Positions 27,718 to 36,341 of a stretch of 64,000 bases of DNA are shown here, piece after piece. The position numbers and the translations under genes were made by a program. Origin of the DNA: Planctomycetota bacterium. Its GTDB lineage: Bacteria > Planctomycetota > Planctomycetia > Planctomycetales > Planctomycetaceae. Location of the stretch: contig JAFEBS010000054.1 of the NCBI GenBank assembly GCA_018242525.1, positions 12,253-76,252 on the forward strand, given 5' to 3'. A model generated the notes under the pieces. That model worked only from the letters and a program-made list of their open reading frames with translations, did no database searches and had not been told where the DNA came from. Each line of letters starts with the position of its first letter. Position 1 is the first letter of the stretch.

Positions 27718-28989
27718 ATGACCATCCGTCCATCACGGCGTCGCTTTCTGAAGTCTGCCGGCGTCACGTTGACGCTGCCACTGCTGGATGCCATGACGGC
27801 ATCGCGCGCCAGGTCTGCGGATCTGGCCCAGTCACCACGACGAATGATCTGCATCAATACCTCGCTGGGGTTACATACACCCAATCTGTTTCCGACCCGG
27901 TCGGGCAGCGATTATGACTTAACACCGTACCTGGAACCGCTGGCAGAACTGCGGCAGGACTTCACGGTTTTTTCCGGACTGTCGCATCCCGAAGTGGATG
28001 GCGGACATCCGGCGGAGTTGTGTTACCTGACGGCGGCACCACATCCCCGGGCCGACAATTTCAAGAACACGATTTCGCTGGACCAGTACGCCATTGAAAA
28101 ACTAGTGCCGGACACTCGGTTTGGTTCGCTGGTCCTCGCGTCCAGTTCCAGTCGCGGGTTGTCGTTCACTCGCAGTGGAGTCCCCATTCCCGCGGAAGAA
28201 CGTCCGTCGCGGGTCTTCAAGAACATGTTCGTCGATGGGACGGCCGCCGAGATCAAGGCTCAGGTGCAGCGGTTGCAGCAGGGACAGAGCATCATGGACA
28301 CGGTGCTGGGGGAAGCGAAGAGCTTTCAGAAGGGGTTGGGAAAGCAGGATCAGCGGAAGCTGGATGAGTATTTCAATTCCGTTCGGGAAGTCGAACAAAG
28401 AATGGTCAAGTCGCAGGACTGGGCACGACGTCCCAAGCCGAAAGTCGACGCAAAGGCTCCGGTCGATATCGCCAGTGCTCTGGAAGTCCCCGCTCGGGTG
28501 CGGCTGATGATCGACGTGATTCACCTCGCTCTGCAGACCGATTCCACCCGGTTTATCACGTTTGCGTTGAACGGTCTGAACGCGGTTCCGGTGATTCCGG
28601 GTGTCACTCAGGACTGGCACAATTTGTCGCACCACGGTCAGGATCCCGCCAAGCTGGCCGAGTTGCGCGTCATCGAAGTCCAGCAAATGAGGCTGTTCAG
28701 TGAGTTACTGACAAAACTGAAGGGGACGCGCGAGGCGGATGGCACATTGCTCGACCGGACAATCGTGCTGTTCGGCAGCAACCTGGGAAATGCCAGCAGT
28801 CATGACAACAAGAATCTGCCGATCATTGTCGCCGGAGGGGGATTCAAGCACGGTCAGCACCTGGCATTTGACCCAAAGAAGAATCCACCGCTTTCCAATT
28901 TGTACGTGCAGTTCCTGCAACGTCTTGGTTCCGATGTGAACTCGTTCGGATCCAGCACCGGCACGATTCCAGGATTCGAATTGGCCTAG
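27718..28989 (+). CDS. DUF1552 protein (Tat-exported)
   Basis: About 423 residues. A twin-arginine signal (RPSRRRFLKSAGVTLTLPLL) is followed by ICINTSLGLHTPNLFP, FSGLSHPEVDGGHP, LDQYAIEKL and, near the end, NLSHHGQDP with VLFGSNLGNASSHDNKNLP, which is the layout of DUF1552. The family is related in fold to DUF1501 and usually accompanies cytochrome-type exported proteins. Here no PSD1 partner is adjacent. The start at 27718 places the RR motif normally; the frame opens upstream to 27661. It converges on glgC with 15 bp between stops. Confidence 0.85.
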   Translation: MTIRPSRRRFLKSAGVTLTLPLLDAMTASRARSADLAQSPRRMICINTSLGLHTPNLFPTRSGSDYDLTPYLEPLAELRQDFTVFSGLSHPEVDGGHPAELCYLTAAPHPRADNFKNTISLDQYAIEKLVPDTRFGSLVLASSSSRGLSFTRSGVPIPAEERPSRVFKNMFVDGTAAEIKAQVQRLQQGQSIMDTVLGEAKSFQKGLGKQDQRKLDEYFNSVREVEQRMVKSQDWARRPKPKVDAKAPVDIASALEVPARVRLMIDVIHLALQTDSTRFITFALNGLNAVPVIPGVTQDWHNLSHHGQDPAKLAELRVIEVQQMRLFSELLTKLKGTREADGTLLDRTIVLFGSNLGNASSHDNKNLPIIVAGGGFKHGQHLAFDPKKNPPLSNLYVQFLQRLGSDVNSFGSSTGTIPGFELA

Positions 28990-29004
28990 CTGATTGGCGG
29001 GCTG

Positions 29005-30225
29005 TTATTCGTCGCCCTTGCCAATGACCACAACGCCAGTCTCGGTGACGGTGTGCCCGCGACGACGGTCGGCGTCCAGATCGTAGCCAACTTCGAAGCC
29101 TTCGGGTATATGGACTCCCTTGTCAATGATGGCGCGGCGGATGCGGGCATTGCGACCAATCACGACTCCATCAAACAGGATCGAATCTTCGACCGACGCC
29201 CAACTGTTGACCCGGACGTTGTAGCCCAGCACGGATCGCAAAACGGTGCCACCCGAAACGATGCTGCCCGAGCAGACGAGACTGTCCATGGCATGACCGA
29301 CGCGCGGGTTGGCACCGTCGTATTGTGCGAACACGAACTTTGGCGGCGGTTGCTGGGGCTGATACGTCCGCAGCGGCCACGAGCGATCATACAGGTTCAG
29401 CTCTGGATTCACCTTGATCAGGTCCATGTTCGCCTCGTAGAGTGCATCGAGCGTTCCGACGTCACGCCAGTACATCGTGTCACCCGTATTCTTGTCGCGA
29501 AATAGAAACGCTCGCACCAGGTGTGATTGGATCAATGACGGGATGATGTTACGGCCGAAGTCGTGCGCGCTCTTCGGATCGGATGCATCGGCGATCAGGC
29601 AGTCAAACAGGAAATTCGTGTTGAAGACGTACACTCCCATCGAACCCAGGCAGCGTTCAGAATCGTCGGGCATCGGCTTGGGGTGCGCGGGCTTTTCCTG
29701 GAATTCGATCACCCGCTTGTGTTCGTCAATCTGCATCACGCCGAATTGCGTCCCTTCTTCCAGCGAGACGGGCAGGCAGGCCACGGTGGCGACGGCTCCC
29801 GAGTCAATGTGATCGCGCACCAGTTCGTCATAGTCCATCTTGTAGATGTGATCCCCCGACAGAATCACCAGATAATCAGACTGGCACTTCTCGATCGAGT
29901 AAATGTTCTGATAGACGGCATCGGCTGTCCCCTTGTACCAGTCTTCGTGCAGGCGCTGTTGAGGGGGCAGGACGTCGATGAATTCATCCAGTTCCCGGCA
30001 CAGGAAACGCCAACCCAGGTTCATGTGTCGATCCAGGCTGACCGCCTTGTACTGGGTCAGCACCAGCATTTTCCGCAGGCCGCTGTTGATGCAGTTGGAC
30101 AGGGTGAAATCGATGATGCGATAGGCGCCGCCGAACGGAACGGCCGGCTTTGCCCGATCTCGAGTCAGCGGTTCCAGCCGCGTTCCCTTGCCACCTGCCA
30201 AAATCAGTGCCAGTACTTGCCGCAT
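29005..30225 (-). CDS. glgC: Glucose-1-phosphate adenylyltransferase
   Basis: About 406 residues. It makes ADP-glucose from glucose 1-phosphate and ATP for glycogen synthesis. Motifs: LILAGGKGTRLEPLTRDRAK near the N-terminus, PAVPFGGAYRIIDF, LVLTQYKAVSLDRHM, SGDHIYKMDY, FQEKPAHPKP, YWRDVGTLDALYEAN and a left-handed beta-helix tail ending GVVVIGKGDE. ATG 30225 fits the normal N-terminus; the frame extends to 30270 without support. Other glycogen genes are not in the window. Confidence 0.95.
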   Translation of the reverse strand: MRQVLALILAGGKGTRLEPLTRDRAKPAVPFGGAYRIIDFTLSNCINSGLRKMLVLTQYKAVSLDRHMNLGWRFLCRELDEFIDVLPPQQRLHEDWYKGTADAVYQNIYSIEKCQSDYLVILSGDHIYKMDYDELVRDHIDSGAVATVACLPVSLEEGTQFGVMQIDEHKRVIEFQEKPAHPKPMPDDSERCLGSMGVYVFNTNFLFDCLIADASDPKSAHDFGRNIIPSLIQSHLVRAFLFRDKNTGDTMYWRDVGTLDALYEANMDLIKVNPELNLYDRSWPLRTYQPQQPPPKFVFAQYDGANPRVGHAMDSLVCSGSIVSGGTVLRSVLGYNVRVNSWASVEDSILFDGVVIGRNARIRRAIIDKGVHIPEGFEVGYDLDADRRRGHTVTETGVVVIGKGDE

Positions 30226-30275
30226 CGATCGTTCCCTTCCGTTGCAATCCGTCGACATCGTCGTCGACACTTCCC

Positions 30276-30392
30276 GTAGCCGAATTCGTGAGAATTCGGG
30301 CTGCTGTCACCGACGACCTAAGCTTCCCGTAGCCGAATTCGTGAGAATTCGGGCTCTGCCATCGACGCCCGAAGTCTCACGACTTCGGCTAC
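30276..30392. repeat. Family A palindromic repeat cluster (three copies)
   Basis: Copies at 30276-30300 and 30329-30353 are identical direct repeats 53 bp apart. Each has a hairpin CCGAATTC/GAATTCGG around GTGA, preceded by GTAG. A third copy at 30368-30392 is inverted and has CCGAAGTC/GACTTCGG arms. They fill the gap between glgC and the ceramidase-fold gene. Another pair lies at 43135-43183. Confidence 0.85.
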
Positions 30393-30446
30393 GAACCGAA
30401 CGGCTGCCGCCGACCAAAACTTCTTCGACGTTAGTCCCCAAAGGCG

Positions 30447-31907
30447 TTATTCGGCCACCTCCTTCAAGAGTCGCAATTGAGTCTCCCGAATCTTCGGTTC
30501 GGCGTCCGCGGCCAGGTAACTGGAACGAGCCCGCCAGGTTTCATAGCCGCCCAGTTCATGTTCCCGCGGAGTCGGCAGGTATCCGTTGTAACCGTTGGCC
30601 AGTTCGATCGTGAAGGTCTGCTTCAGCGGGCTGTGCTTCTTGATGGCCAGACCGGTCTCGGTGAATGTTTCACACGGGCTGGAAACGATTCCCAGCGAGC
30701 CGATGCGAATTGCCTGCAACCGGGCGGTCACCGTCTTGGGATACTTGGCCAGAAGAGTCGTCTCCCGTGCGTACACCAGTGGCAAACCTTTGAGCGGTCG
30801 TTCGCTGACAGTGCTTAACAACTGCTCGGCCCTGGCCAGATCCGTGGCCGACGGCAGACGGACTCCCAGTTCCACTTCGGTATCCTTGACCCGCAGCAGT
30901 ACAGCCTCTTCGTACTGGATGGATCCAAGCACTTTGCCGACCGCTTCGGCAAGCACTTCGGCCACGATGCCCATCTGCTCATATGGCTCGCGCTTCACCC
31001 CCGACTTCAGACTGAAATTGACATTGTTGACATCTCCACTGGTCCCATTGGACATGATCCCGACAAACGGGGTTCCTGATGACGGGGCCTGGACATGGCG
31101 GGCCAGGCGGACAGCGAATTCACCGAAGTAGTCGGCCGATACGACCGGCCCGGATGTACCACCGACATAATGCAATGAATAATTCGCCAGCAGAGCGATC
31201 GGTCGCCCGTCACGGGTCTGGACCGACAGAATTGACACCTGCGGATCAACTCCCCCGCCGGGCCCTTCCACCAGCGGATTGTTGTAACCGGGATTCATCT
31301 TGACTCGGTCCGTCCGCCCGCCAAAAGGATCTTCAAACGACTCTCCGTTCTTTGCTCGCCAGCGGCGGTTGAAGAGTTGCGACGGTTCGTTGACGGACGT
31401 GCTGCCGACCCGTGCGGGAACTCGCTGTCGATTGGCCCGGTCGATCCCGTCGGCAATTTGCTCAACCAGAAACTTTGAGTATTTCTCGTCGGGGCTGCTC
31501 TGAAAGACTCCGGCCACGGTCGGGCAGGAGTGGGCATGCGTGGCCGAGACGAGAATGTTTGCTGCGGGGATTCCCGTCTTGTCACTGGCCCGCTGGCGGG
31601 CGGCATCGATCAATTCCCGGGGAATCATGCAACTGTCGCAGACGACAATGGCCAGCGACGTTTCGCCATTGGCGATCACCAGGCAACGTGCATGCAGGGG
31701 ATCGTGAGCCGACATGGCCTGCACATCGGACATGTTGCCGTTGACGGAGATCGGGAATTCCGGGGGAGTGATCACCTGAGCGACCGCGCCGGCGGTTAGC
31801 TCGTGTTTCGCATCCCGAGCGAACGCGGAACCAGCCTCAGCAACGATCGACAGCGCGACCGCTGTGAATAAGCCTGAACAGATCCAACGAGAAACATTGG
31901 CGACCAT
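30447..31907 (-). CDS. Exported neutral/alkaline ceramidase-fold protein, probable non-ceramidase
   Basis: 486 residues, with a signal peptide through about residue 30 (GSAFARDA). It has the ceramidase N-domain layout: AGAVAQVITPPEFPISVNG, DPLHARCLVI, the His-rich ILVSATHAHSCPTVAG metal site, and NGTSGDVNNVNF near residue 290. In true neutral ceramidases the last motif is GDVSPN with the nucleophile Ser; here Asn stands in that place (about 31024-31037). The metal-site His residues remain. It is therefore probably a zinc hydrolase-like protein of another specificity. It is transcribed divergently from the TlpA-like gene across about 296 bp in which I see no clear promoter. Confidence 0.8.
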   Translation of the reverse strand: MVANVSRWICSGLFTAVALSIVAEAGSAFARDAKHELTAGAVAQVITPPEFPISVNGNMSDVQAMSAHDPLHARCLVIANGETSLAIVVCDSCMIPRELIDAARQRASDKTGIPAANILVSATHAHSCPTVAGVFQSSPDEKYSKFLVEQIADGIDRANRQRVPARVGSTSVNEPSQLFNRRWRAKNGESFEDPFGGRTDRVKMNPGYNNPLVEGPGGGVDPQVSILSVQTRDGRPIALLANYSLHYVGGTSGPVVSADYFGEFAVRLARHVQAPSSGTPFVGIMSNGTSGDVNNVNFSLKSGVKREPYEQMGIVAEVLAEAVGKVLGSIQYEEAVLLRVKDTEVELGVRLPSATDLARAEQLLSTVSERPLKGLPLVYARETTLLAKYPKTVTARLQAIRIGSLGIVSSPCETFTETGLAIKKHSPLKQTFTIELANGYNGYLPTPREHELGGYETWRARSSYLAADAEPKIRETQLRLLKEVAE

Positions 31908-32203
31908 GCCGGTTCCCTTGTTCTGGAACGAGATTCAATTGGCGTTGTGAGGTTTGCCCGACACCGGTCACAGTCTGCCCGAGTCATCACTGAGAGGCAA
32001 CCGTCGCATTGCCGAGTGTCAAGAAATCGGCAGGAAAAGCCTCAGTACGATCCCTGCCGTCCATCAAACGCTGCGCGTGGCACCATAAGGCGAAGAGTCA
32101 ACAAATCCGGCCCCCTGCCTTGCAGAGCAGTCAGATCGCAGAAACAATCATCAGGGTTTCAATCGTCTCTGCCGGTTCCTTTATTTTCGATCGTGAGTTT
32201 CGA

Positions 32204-32929
32204 ATGCGAATTCATCAATTCCGGCGCCAATACAGCGTCCTCGGGCTGTTCGTAGTCCTTGGTATTGGATGTGGCGGCGAGCTGAAGCCGTCGATCACGA
32301 CGACGGCGACTGAGGCTGCGCAACCGGCTGGGGAGACGCATCGGCAAGTCCAGAGCACTGACGCTCAGGACAGTCCAAGCGTCGCAGCCGCGACCACACC
32401 GGGCCAGAAACCAGCGAGGGAAGAAGAATCGGCGCCGAAGGCGGACAAGGCCGTCGAGGTGAAAGAAATGAACTGGGACGAATTGCAGGAGCTGATCGCG
32501 AGCCACAAGGGCAAAATCGTAGTGGTTGATATCTGGTCCACCTCATGTGAACCATGCCTTCGCGAACTGCCATTCCTGATGAAATTGCAGTCGCGGCATG
32601 CAGACGACGTCGTGTGCATTTCGTTCGACTGTGATTACGACGGGCGAAAATCAAAACCAGTGGCGTATTATCGGGAACGAGTGCTGAAGGCCCTGACAAA
32701 TCTGCATGCCGAAACGGTCATCAATGCGATGTGTACAACGGCGGCCGACGAACTGTTTCAAAAGATCGACCTCGATTCCATCCCCGCCGTTTACGTGTAC
32801 GATCGAACCGGCCAGGTCGCGAAGCGGTTCGACAATCGCACTCCGATCGGAGATGCCGAAGAGGGTATTTCGTACGAGAAGCAAATTGATCCCCTGGTGG
32901 CTGAACTGGTCAAGGCAGACAAGAACTGA
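32204..32929 (+). CDS. TlpA/ResA-like thioredoxin-fold lipoprotein
   Basis: About 241 residues. The N-terminus has a lipoprotein signal with lipobox LGIGC (Cys near residue 25), then a Pro/Ala/Glu-rich linker of about 60 residues. The thioredoxin domain contains VVVDIWSTSCEPCLRELPFL, with active-site Cys115 and Cys118; CEPC is usual for ResA/TlpA proteins. The cis-Pro stretch is DSIPAVYVYD. It probably works as a periplasmic thiol-disulfide protein. The start is placed at 32204 by the lipobox, although the frame is open to 32009. Its stop overlaps the start of the next gene by one base. Confidence 0.87.
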   Translation: MRIHQFRRQYSVLGLFVVLGIGCGGELKPSITTTATEAAQPAGETHRQVQSTDAQDSPSVAAATTPGQKPAREEESAPKADKAVEVKEMNWDELQELIASHKGKIVVVDIWSTSCEPCLRELPFLMKLQSRHADDVVCISFDCDYDGRKSKPVAYYRERVLKALTNLHAETVINAMCTTAADELFQKIDLDSIPAVYVYDRTGQVAKRFDNRTPIGDAEEGISYEKQIDPLVAELVKADKN

Positions 32930-33723
32930 TGGTCGATTCGTCCCGACGGCGCGGTCAACGCCGTGAAGTGATGAGCAACCACGTTCGTTGCTGGATCTGG
33001 GGACGCAATGTCGTTCTGGAGACGCTGCGCGCCGGGACCTGGCCCATTCTGGAACTGCTGGTTGCTGACAGCCTGGATGAACGGCTGATGTCCGAGACTC
33101 TCAGGCAGGCGGAACAGATGCGGATTTCCGTGACCGTCGCTACGGATGCGAACCTGACCAAATCTTGTCGGACGGCGGAACACCAGGGCTTCGCGGCGCG
33201 CATGGCCCCGTTTCCCTTCCGAACACTGGACGAATTGAACAGATTGCTGCCTGCGAATGGCACCGTGGCCGTGCTGGACCGATTGCAGGATCCGTTCAAC
33301 TTTGGTGCCATCGTCCGGTCTGCGTCCACGTTGGGAATCGATGGAATTCTGATTGGCGATCGCGAGCAGTCGGACGTCAACAGCCAGGTGGCTCGCAGTT
33401 CGGTCGGTGCCATCAATCACCTGCCAATTGCTCAAACGGACAATTTGTCGCGAGCCGTGGACCAGTTCCGCGAACAGGGATTTCAGGTCGTGGCGGCTTC
33501 CGAAAAGGCCGAGTCCGCGTTGTACGAGGCAGACTTCCGCCGCCCGACGGTTGTGTTGATTGGCAATGAAGGCCGCGGGATTGGACCGGATTTGTTGTCA
33601 CGTTGCGACGAATGCGTCAGTATTCCCATGAGCGGTCAGGTGGGCTCGCTCAACGCGGCCGTGGCAGCGGGAATCCTGTTTTACGAAATGCGGCGGCAGC
33701 GCAGTCTGCCCAAGGCAAGGTAA
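32929..33723 (+). CDS. SpoU/TrmH-family RNA methyltransferase (first of tandem pair)
   Basis: 264 residues. An N-terminal substrate-binding domain (about 18-95: WIWGRNVVLETLRAGTWP) is followed by the SPOUT domain. Motif 1 is DPFNFGAIVRSASTLGIDG, motif 2 VVLIGNEGRGI and motif 3 PMSGQVGSLNAAVAAGI, all intact. The N-domain resembles RlmB (23S Gm2251 ribose methylation), but tRNA substrates are possible. It starts at 32929 (TGATG overlap with the TlpA-like gene) and is followed after 4 bp by a second SPOUT gene. The in-frame ATG at 32971 is an alternative start. Confidence 0.88.
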   Translation: MVDSSRRRGQRREVMSNHVRCWIWGRNVVLETLRAGTWPILELLVADSLDERLMSETLRQAEQMRISVTVATDANLTKSCRTAEHQGFAARMAPFPFRTLDELNRLLPANGTVAVLDRLQDPFNFGAIVRSASTLGIDGILIGDREQSDVNSQVARSSVGAINHLPIAQTDNLSRAVDQFREQGFQVVAASEKAESALYEADFRRPTVVLIGNEGRGIGPDLLSRCDECVSIPMSGQVGSLNAAVAAGILFYEMRRQRSLPKAR

Positions 33724-33727
33724 GTTC

Positions 33728-34480
33728 ATGTCGTTGACGCTTCGGAACCCACACAGCGTACTCGCCGCCCTGCAGACGCGTCCGGAAGATGTGTTTGAAG
33801 TTCGACTCGCACCCGGCACGCCGTCTCCCAAATGGTCGGAGGTTGCAGAACTGGCCCGCAGCCAGGCAATACCGATCCGGACCAATCTCGCACCGCCCGA
33901 CAAGCGGCATGAAGGAAAGTCTGAACGGATGGGAGCCGCAGTCGCCCTGGTGCGCGAGCGGGCAGACCGGCTGGTCGATGAACTGTTTATCGATGCCACT
34001 CCGAATGAAGGATTGTGGCTGGCCCTGGAGCAATTGCAGGATCCGCACAACGTCGGGGCGATCTTTCGGACCGCAGCATTTTTTGGCGTCCGCGGAATCA
34101 TCCTGACCCGCGAGCGATCGGCCCCGCTGTCGGCGACCGTCTATGATGTCTCATCGGGAGGTCTGGAGTTTGTCCCGTTCGCGATCGTCCCCAGCTTGAG
34201 CCGGGCGATTACGCTGGCCAAAGAAGTCGGCGTCACCGTAATCGGAACGTCGGAACATGCCGAACGCAACGTCGATGACGTTTCACTGGATCGCTCCCAC
34301 CTGCTGATCGTGGGCAACGAAGAGTACGGACTGCGTCGAGTCACCTCGGAATCGTGCGAAGAACTGGTCCGGCTGGCTCCCCGTGGGATCATTCAATCTT
34401 TGAATGTGTCTGTGGCTGCGGGAATCTGCATGTCGAAGCTGACGATGCCGGCAAATCCAGGTTCATGCAACGCCTTTTAG
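33728..34480 (+). CDS. SpoU/TrmH-family RNA methyltransferase (second of tandem pair)
   Basis: 250 residues, the same family as its upstream neighbour but clearly diverged. An N-terminal domain (1-85) differs from RlmB. SPOUT motifs are LQDPHNVGAIFRTAAFFGV, LIVGNEEYGLR and GIIQSLNVSVAAGI. Motif 2 has EEYG instead of EGRG. The target is probably 2'-O-ribose methylation of rRNA or tRNA. The end of the gene lies in a 32-bp sequence duplicated at 34894-34925, where it overlaps the end of the MATE gene. The stop here is TAG at 34478-34480. Confidence 0.87.
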   Translation: MSLTLRNPHSVLAALQTRPEDVFEVRLAPGTPSPKWSEVAELARSQAIPIRTNLAPPDKRHEGKSERMGAAVALVRERADRLVDELFIDATPNEGLWLALEQLQDPHNVGAIFRTAAFFGVRGIILTRERSAPLSATVYDVSSGGLEFVPFAIVPSLSRAITLAKEVGVTVIGTSEHAERNVDDVSLDRSHLLIVGNEEYGLRRVTSESCEELVRLAPRGIIQSLNVSVAAGICMSKLTMPANPGSCNAF

Positions 34481-34491
34481 ACTTTGATTTT
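34460..34491 (+). repeat. 32-bp direct repeat, left copy
   Basis: This matches 34894-34925 at 31 of 32 positions. It contains the stop codon of the second SpoU gene within CTTTTAGAC. Together with the right copy it brackets a 402-bp insertion that includes the inverted-repeat element. Confidence 0.85.
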
Positions 34492-34804
34492 TTCTCGTTC
34501 CCAAGCTCCAGCTTGGGAACGCCCGTCTTTGAAGCTCCGCTTCACGGTCCCAAGCACACCACTACATCCAATCAGTCACCACGTCAACCAGTCCAGGTTG
34601 GCGTGCACAGTTGCGGGCGCTGGAGTATCTCCAATGCACTGGATCGTCAAAATCGCCGCGTGCAACCGGATTGTATTGTGCGTAGTGACTGCCATATCAA
34701 TTCGTCGCTCTGGACCGTCTTCGAGAGATCTCCTGCCGAAGACCGACCGCGAAGCGGAGCTTCAAAGACGGGCGTTCCCAAGCAGGAGCTTGGGAACGAG
34801 AAAA
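34490..34804 (-). mobile_element. MITE-like inverted-repeat element, copy 2 (complete, 315 bp)
   Basis: Terminal inverted repeats of 54 bp (34490-34543 and 34751-34804) differ at one base. Each arm contains its own hairpin CGTTCCCAAGC/GCTTGGGAACG and the inner block GAAGCTCCGCTTC. The 207-bp interior has no ORF of note and matches copy 1 at 1-199 apart from about 74 bp missing there. Size, terminal repeats and absence of coding sequence fit a non-autonomous element moved in trans. No transposase is in the window. Confidence 0.85.
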
Positions 34805-34893
34805 CGACCTCAATAGTGGTCGAAGAAGTCGTCTATTTCAGATTGTGAGTCCAACGCACGAATCCCTCGCTGGAGCGTCGGGCTAATGTCCCG
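34805..34893. other. Non-coding remainder of insertion, with family B half-repeat
   Basis: 89 bp between the element and the right direct repeat. CGACC/GGTCG form a short inverted repeat at 34805-34822. TCCCTCGCTGGAGCGTCGGG with CTA following, at 34863-34885, is one arm of the family B repeat. No gene is seen. Confidence 0.6.
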
Positions 34894-34925
34894 GGTTCAT
34901 GCAACGGCTTTTAGACTTTGATTTT
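34894..34925 (+). repeat. 32-bp direct repeat, right copy
   Basis: Second copy of 34460-34491. Here the 4-mer TTAG carries the MATE stop (TTA, 34911-34913, read on the minus strand) and, on the plus strand, a TAG overlapping it by two bases. This reveals the presumed original tail-to-tail overlap of the two genes. Confidence 0.85.
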
Positions 34926-36290
34926 GATCCACCTTCCGGCCTGATAGCGCCAGGAAACCATGATCGCCCGCAGGATATTGTCGGCCCCCATGCCGATCCA
35001 GGCACCGAACAGTCCCCCGTTCAGCACGACTCCACAGACATATCCAACGGAAACTCGAACCAGCAGGTTTCCAATCAATGAGCAGAGCAGCGGGAATCGG
35101 GTGTCTCCGGCTCCCCGTAACGCATTGATGTAAACAATCAGGATTGCATTCGGGATCTGGTACAGAGCCATCAGGCGAAACGCGGGAACGCCGACCAGTG
35201 CGACATCGGCATTGGATTGCATCCCGGCATAGATCGCCGGGGCGAATCCAAAGAACAGGATTGTCATCAACCCGGCGTAGCCCAGGCACTGGCGTATCGC
35301 TTCGTGGGCTGCTCGACGAGCCCGCTCCACATGCCCCGCTCCCAGGCTTTGTCCGACCAGCGTCGCCGCCGCTATCCCAAACGCCTCAACCGGTAGATAG
35401 GACAACGATTCAATCCGAATTCCCACGATGTGAGCCGCAAACGTCGCACCATCGAAACCCAGCGGAGACAACCGGGAAATCACCATCAAGAACAGGAAGT
35501 GGCCGGCGAAGGTCGCGATTCCTCCCAAGGCGGCGGGGCCACCAATCCGCAGGATGCGTTGAATGGTTTCTCGATGAAACTCGAATTCACTCCAGCGCAC
35601 CTGGATCCGTGAGACGCCGGAGAATAGCAGGGCCGACATCACCATCGCCCCGCAGAACTGCGCGGTCACGGTTCCTGTGACGATCCCGGTAACTCCCATT
35701 TCAGGCAGTGGTCCCCACCCCCAGACACACGCGGTCGAAACAATCACATTAACAATATTGGTGACGGTTAAGACCAGCAGGGGACTGCGCATGTCCCCGG
35801 AGCCTCGCAAGGCCGCGGCACCGATCAATGTCCAACCCGAAAAAAACTGCCCGCAGGCATCCATTCGCAGGTATTCCACCGCGATCCGCCTTTGGACACC
35901 TTGCATGTTGAGCAGGAACGGAAAGACGCTGGCCACCACCTGCAGCAACAGAAAAATGCCGGCGGCAAACACGACGGTTATCGTCAGCGAGCGGGCGGCG
36001 ATCCGACGGGCATCCTCGAACTGGCCCGCCCCCCACGTTCGCGCGACAATCGCCACCGTGCCGGCACCCACCAGGCTGAATATCAGGTAGGCCAGCCATG
36101 ACACATAGGCCGACAAGCCGATGGCCGATGTCTCTTCCTTCCCCAGCAGTCCCGCCAGGTAGACGTCGTAAAAGCCAACGCAAAACACCAGCAGTTGCTC
36201 TGCCAGAACCGGCAACGCCAGCCGGAACAGATCACGCCGCAAATGGTCCGGCGCTGCAAGTGATTCGGAAGTCGTGACAGTCTGGTCCAT
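34911..36290 (-). CDS. MATE-family multidrug/cation exporter
   Basis: 459 residues with about 12 membrane segments and an internal two-fold layout. The first half begins RLALPVLAEQLLVFCVGFYD and contains LGKEETSAIGLSAYVSWL. The second half has GGPAALGGIATFAGHFLFLM and VEAFGIAAATLVGQSLGAGH. MATE proteins export drugs or other organic compounds using Na+ or H+; the substrate cannot be predicted. The gene ends inside the right 32-bp direct repeat and is convergent with the SpoU pair. The aminotransferase gene lies 51 bp upstream on the same strand. Confidence 0.9.
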   Translation of the reverse strand: MDQTVTTSESLAAPDHLRRDLFRLALPVLAEQLLVFCVGFYDVYLAGLLGKEETSAIGLSAYVSWLAYLIFSLVGAGTVAIVARTWGAGQFEDARRIAARSLTITVVFAAGIFLLLQVVASVFPFLLNMQGVQRRIAVEYLRMDACGQFFSGWTLIGAAALRGSGDMRSPLLVLTVTNIVNVIVSTACVWGWGPLPEMGVTGIVTGTVTAQFCGAMVMSALLFSGVSRIQVRWSEFEFHRETIQRILRIGGPAALGGIATFAGHFLFLMVISRLSPLGFDGATFAAHIVGIRIESLSYLPVEAFGIAAATLVGQSLGAGHVERARRAAHEAIRQCLGYAGLMTILFFGFAPAIYAGMQSNADVALVGVPAFRLMALYQIPNAILIVYINALRGAGDTRFPLLCSLIGNLLVRVSVGYVCGVVLNGGLFGAWIGMGADNILRAIMVSWRYQAGRWIKIKV

Positions 36291-36341
36291 GGGTGGTGCT
36301 TAACTGGCAGGTCTCGAACGTAATATTCGGGCTTTCTGCCA

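Noticed and set aside
28990..29004. Possible terminator between DUF1552 and glgC
   Set aside because: Only 15 bp separate the stops and no stem with a U-tract can be formed.
34354..34848. 164-codon plus-strand open frame over the inverted-repeat element
   Set aside because: It starts inside the SpoU gene in another frame and its sequence is dictated by the terminal inverted repeats.
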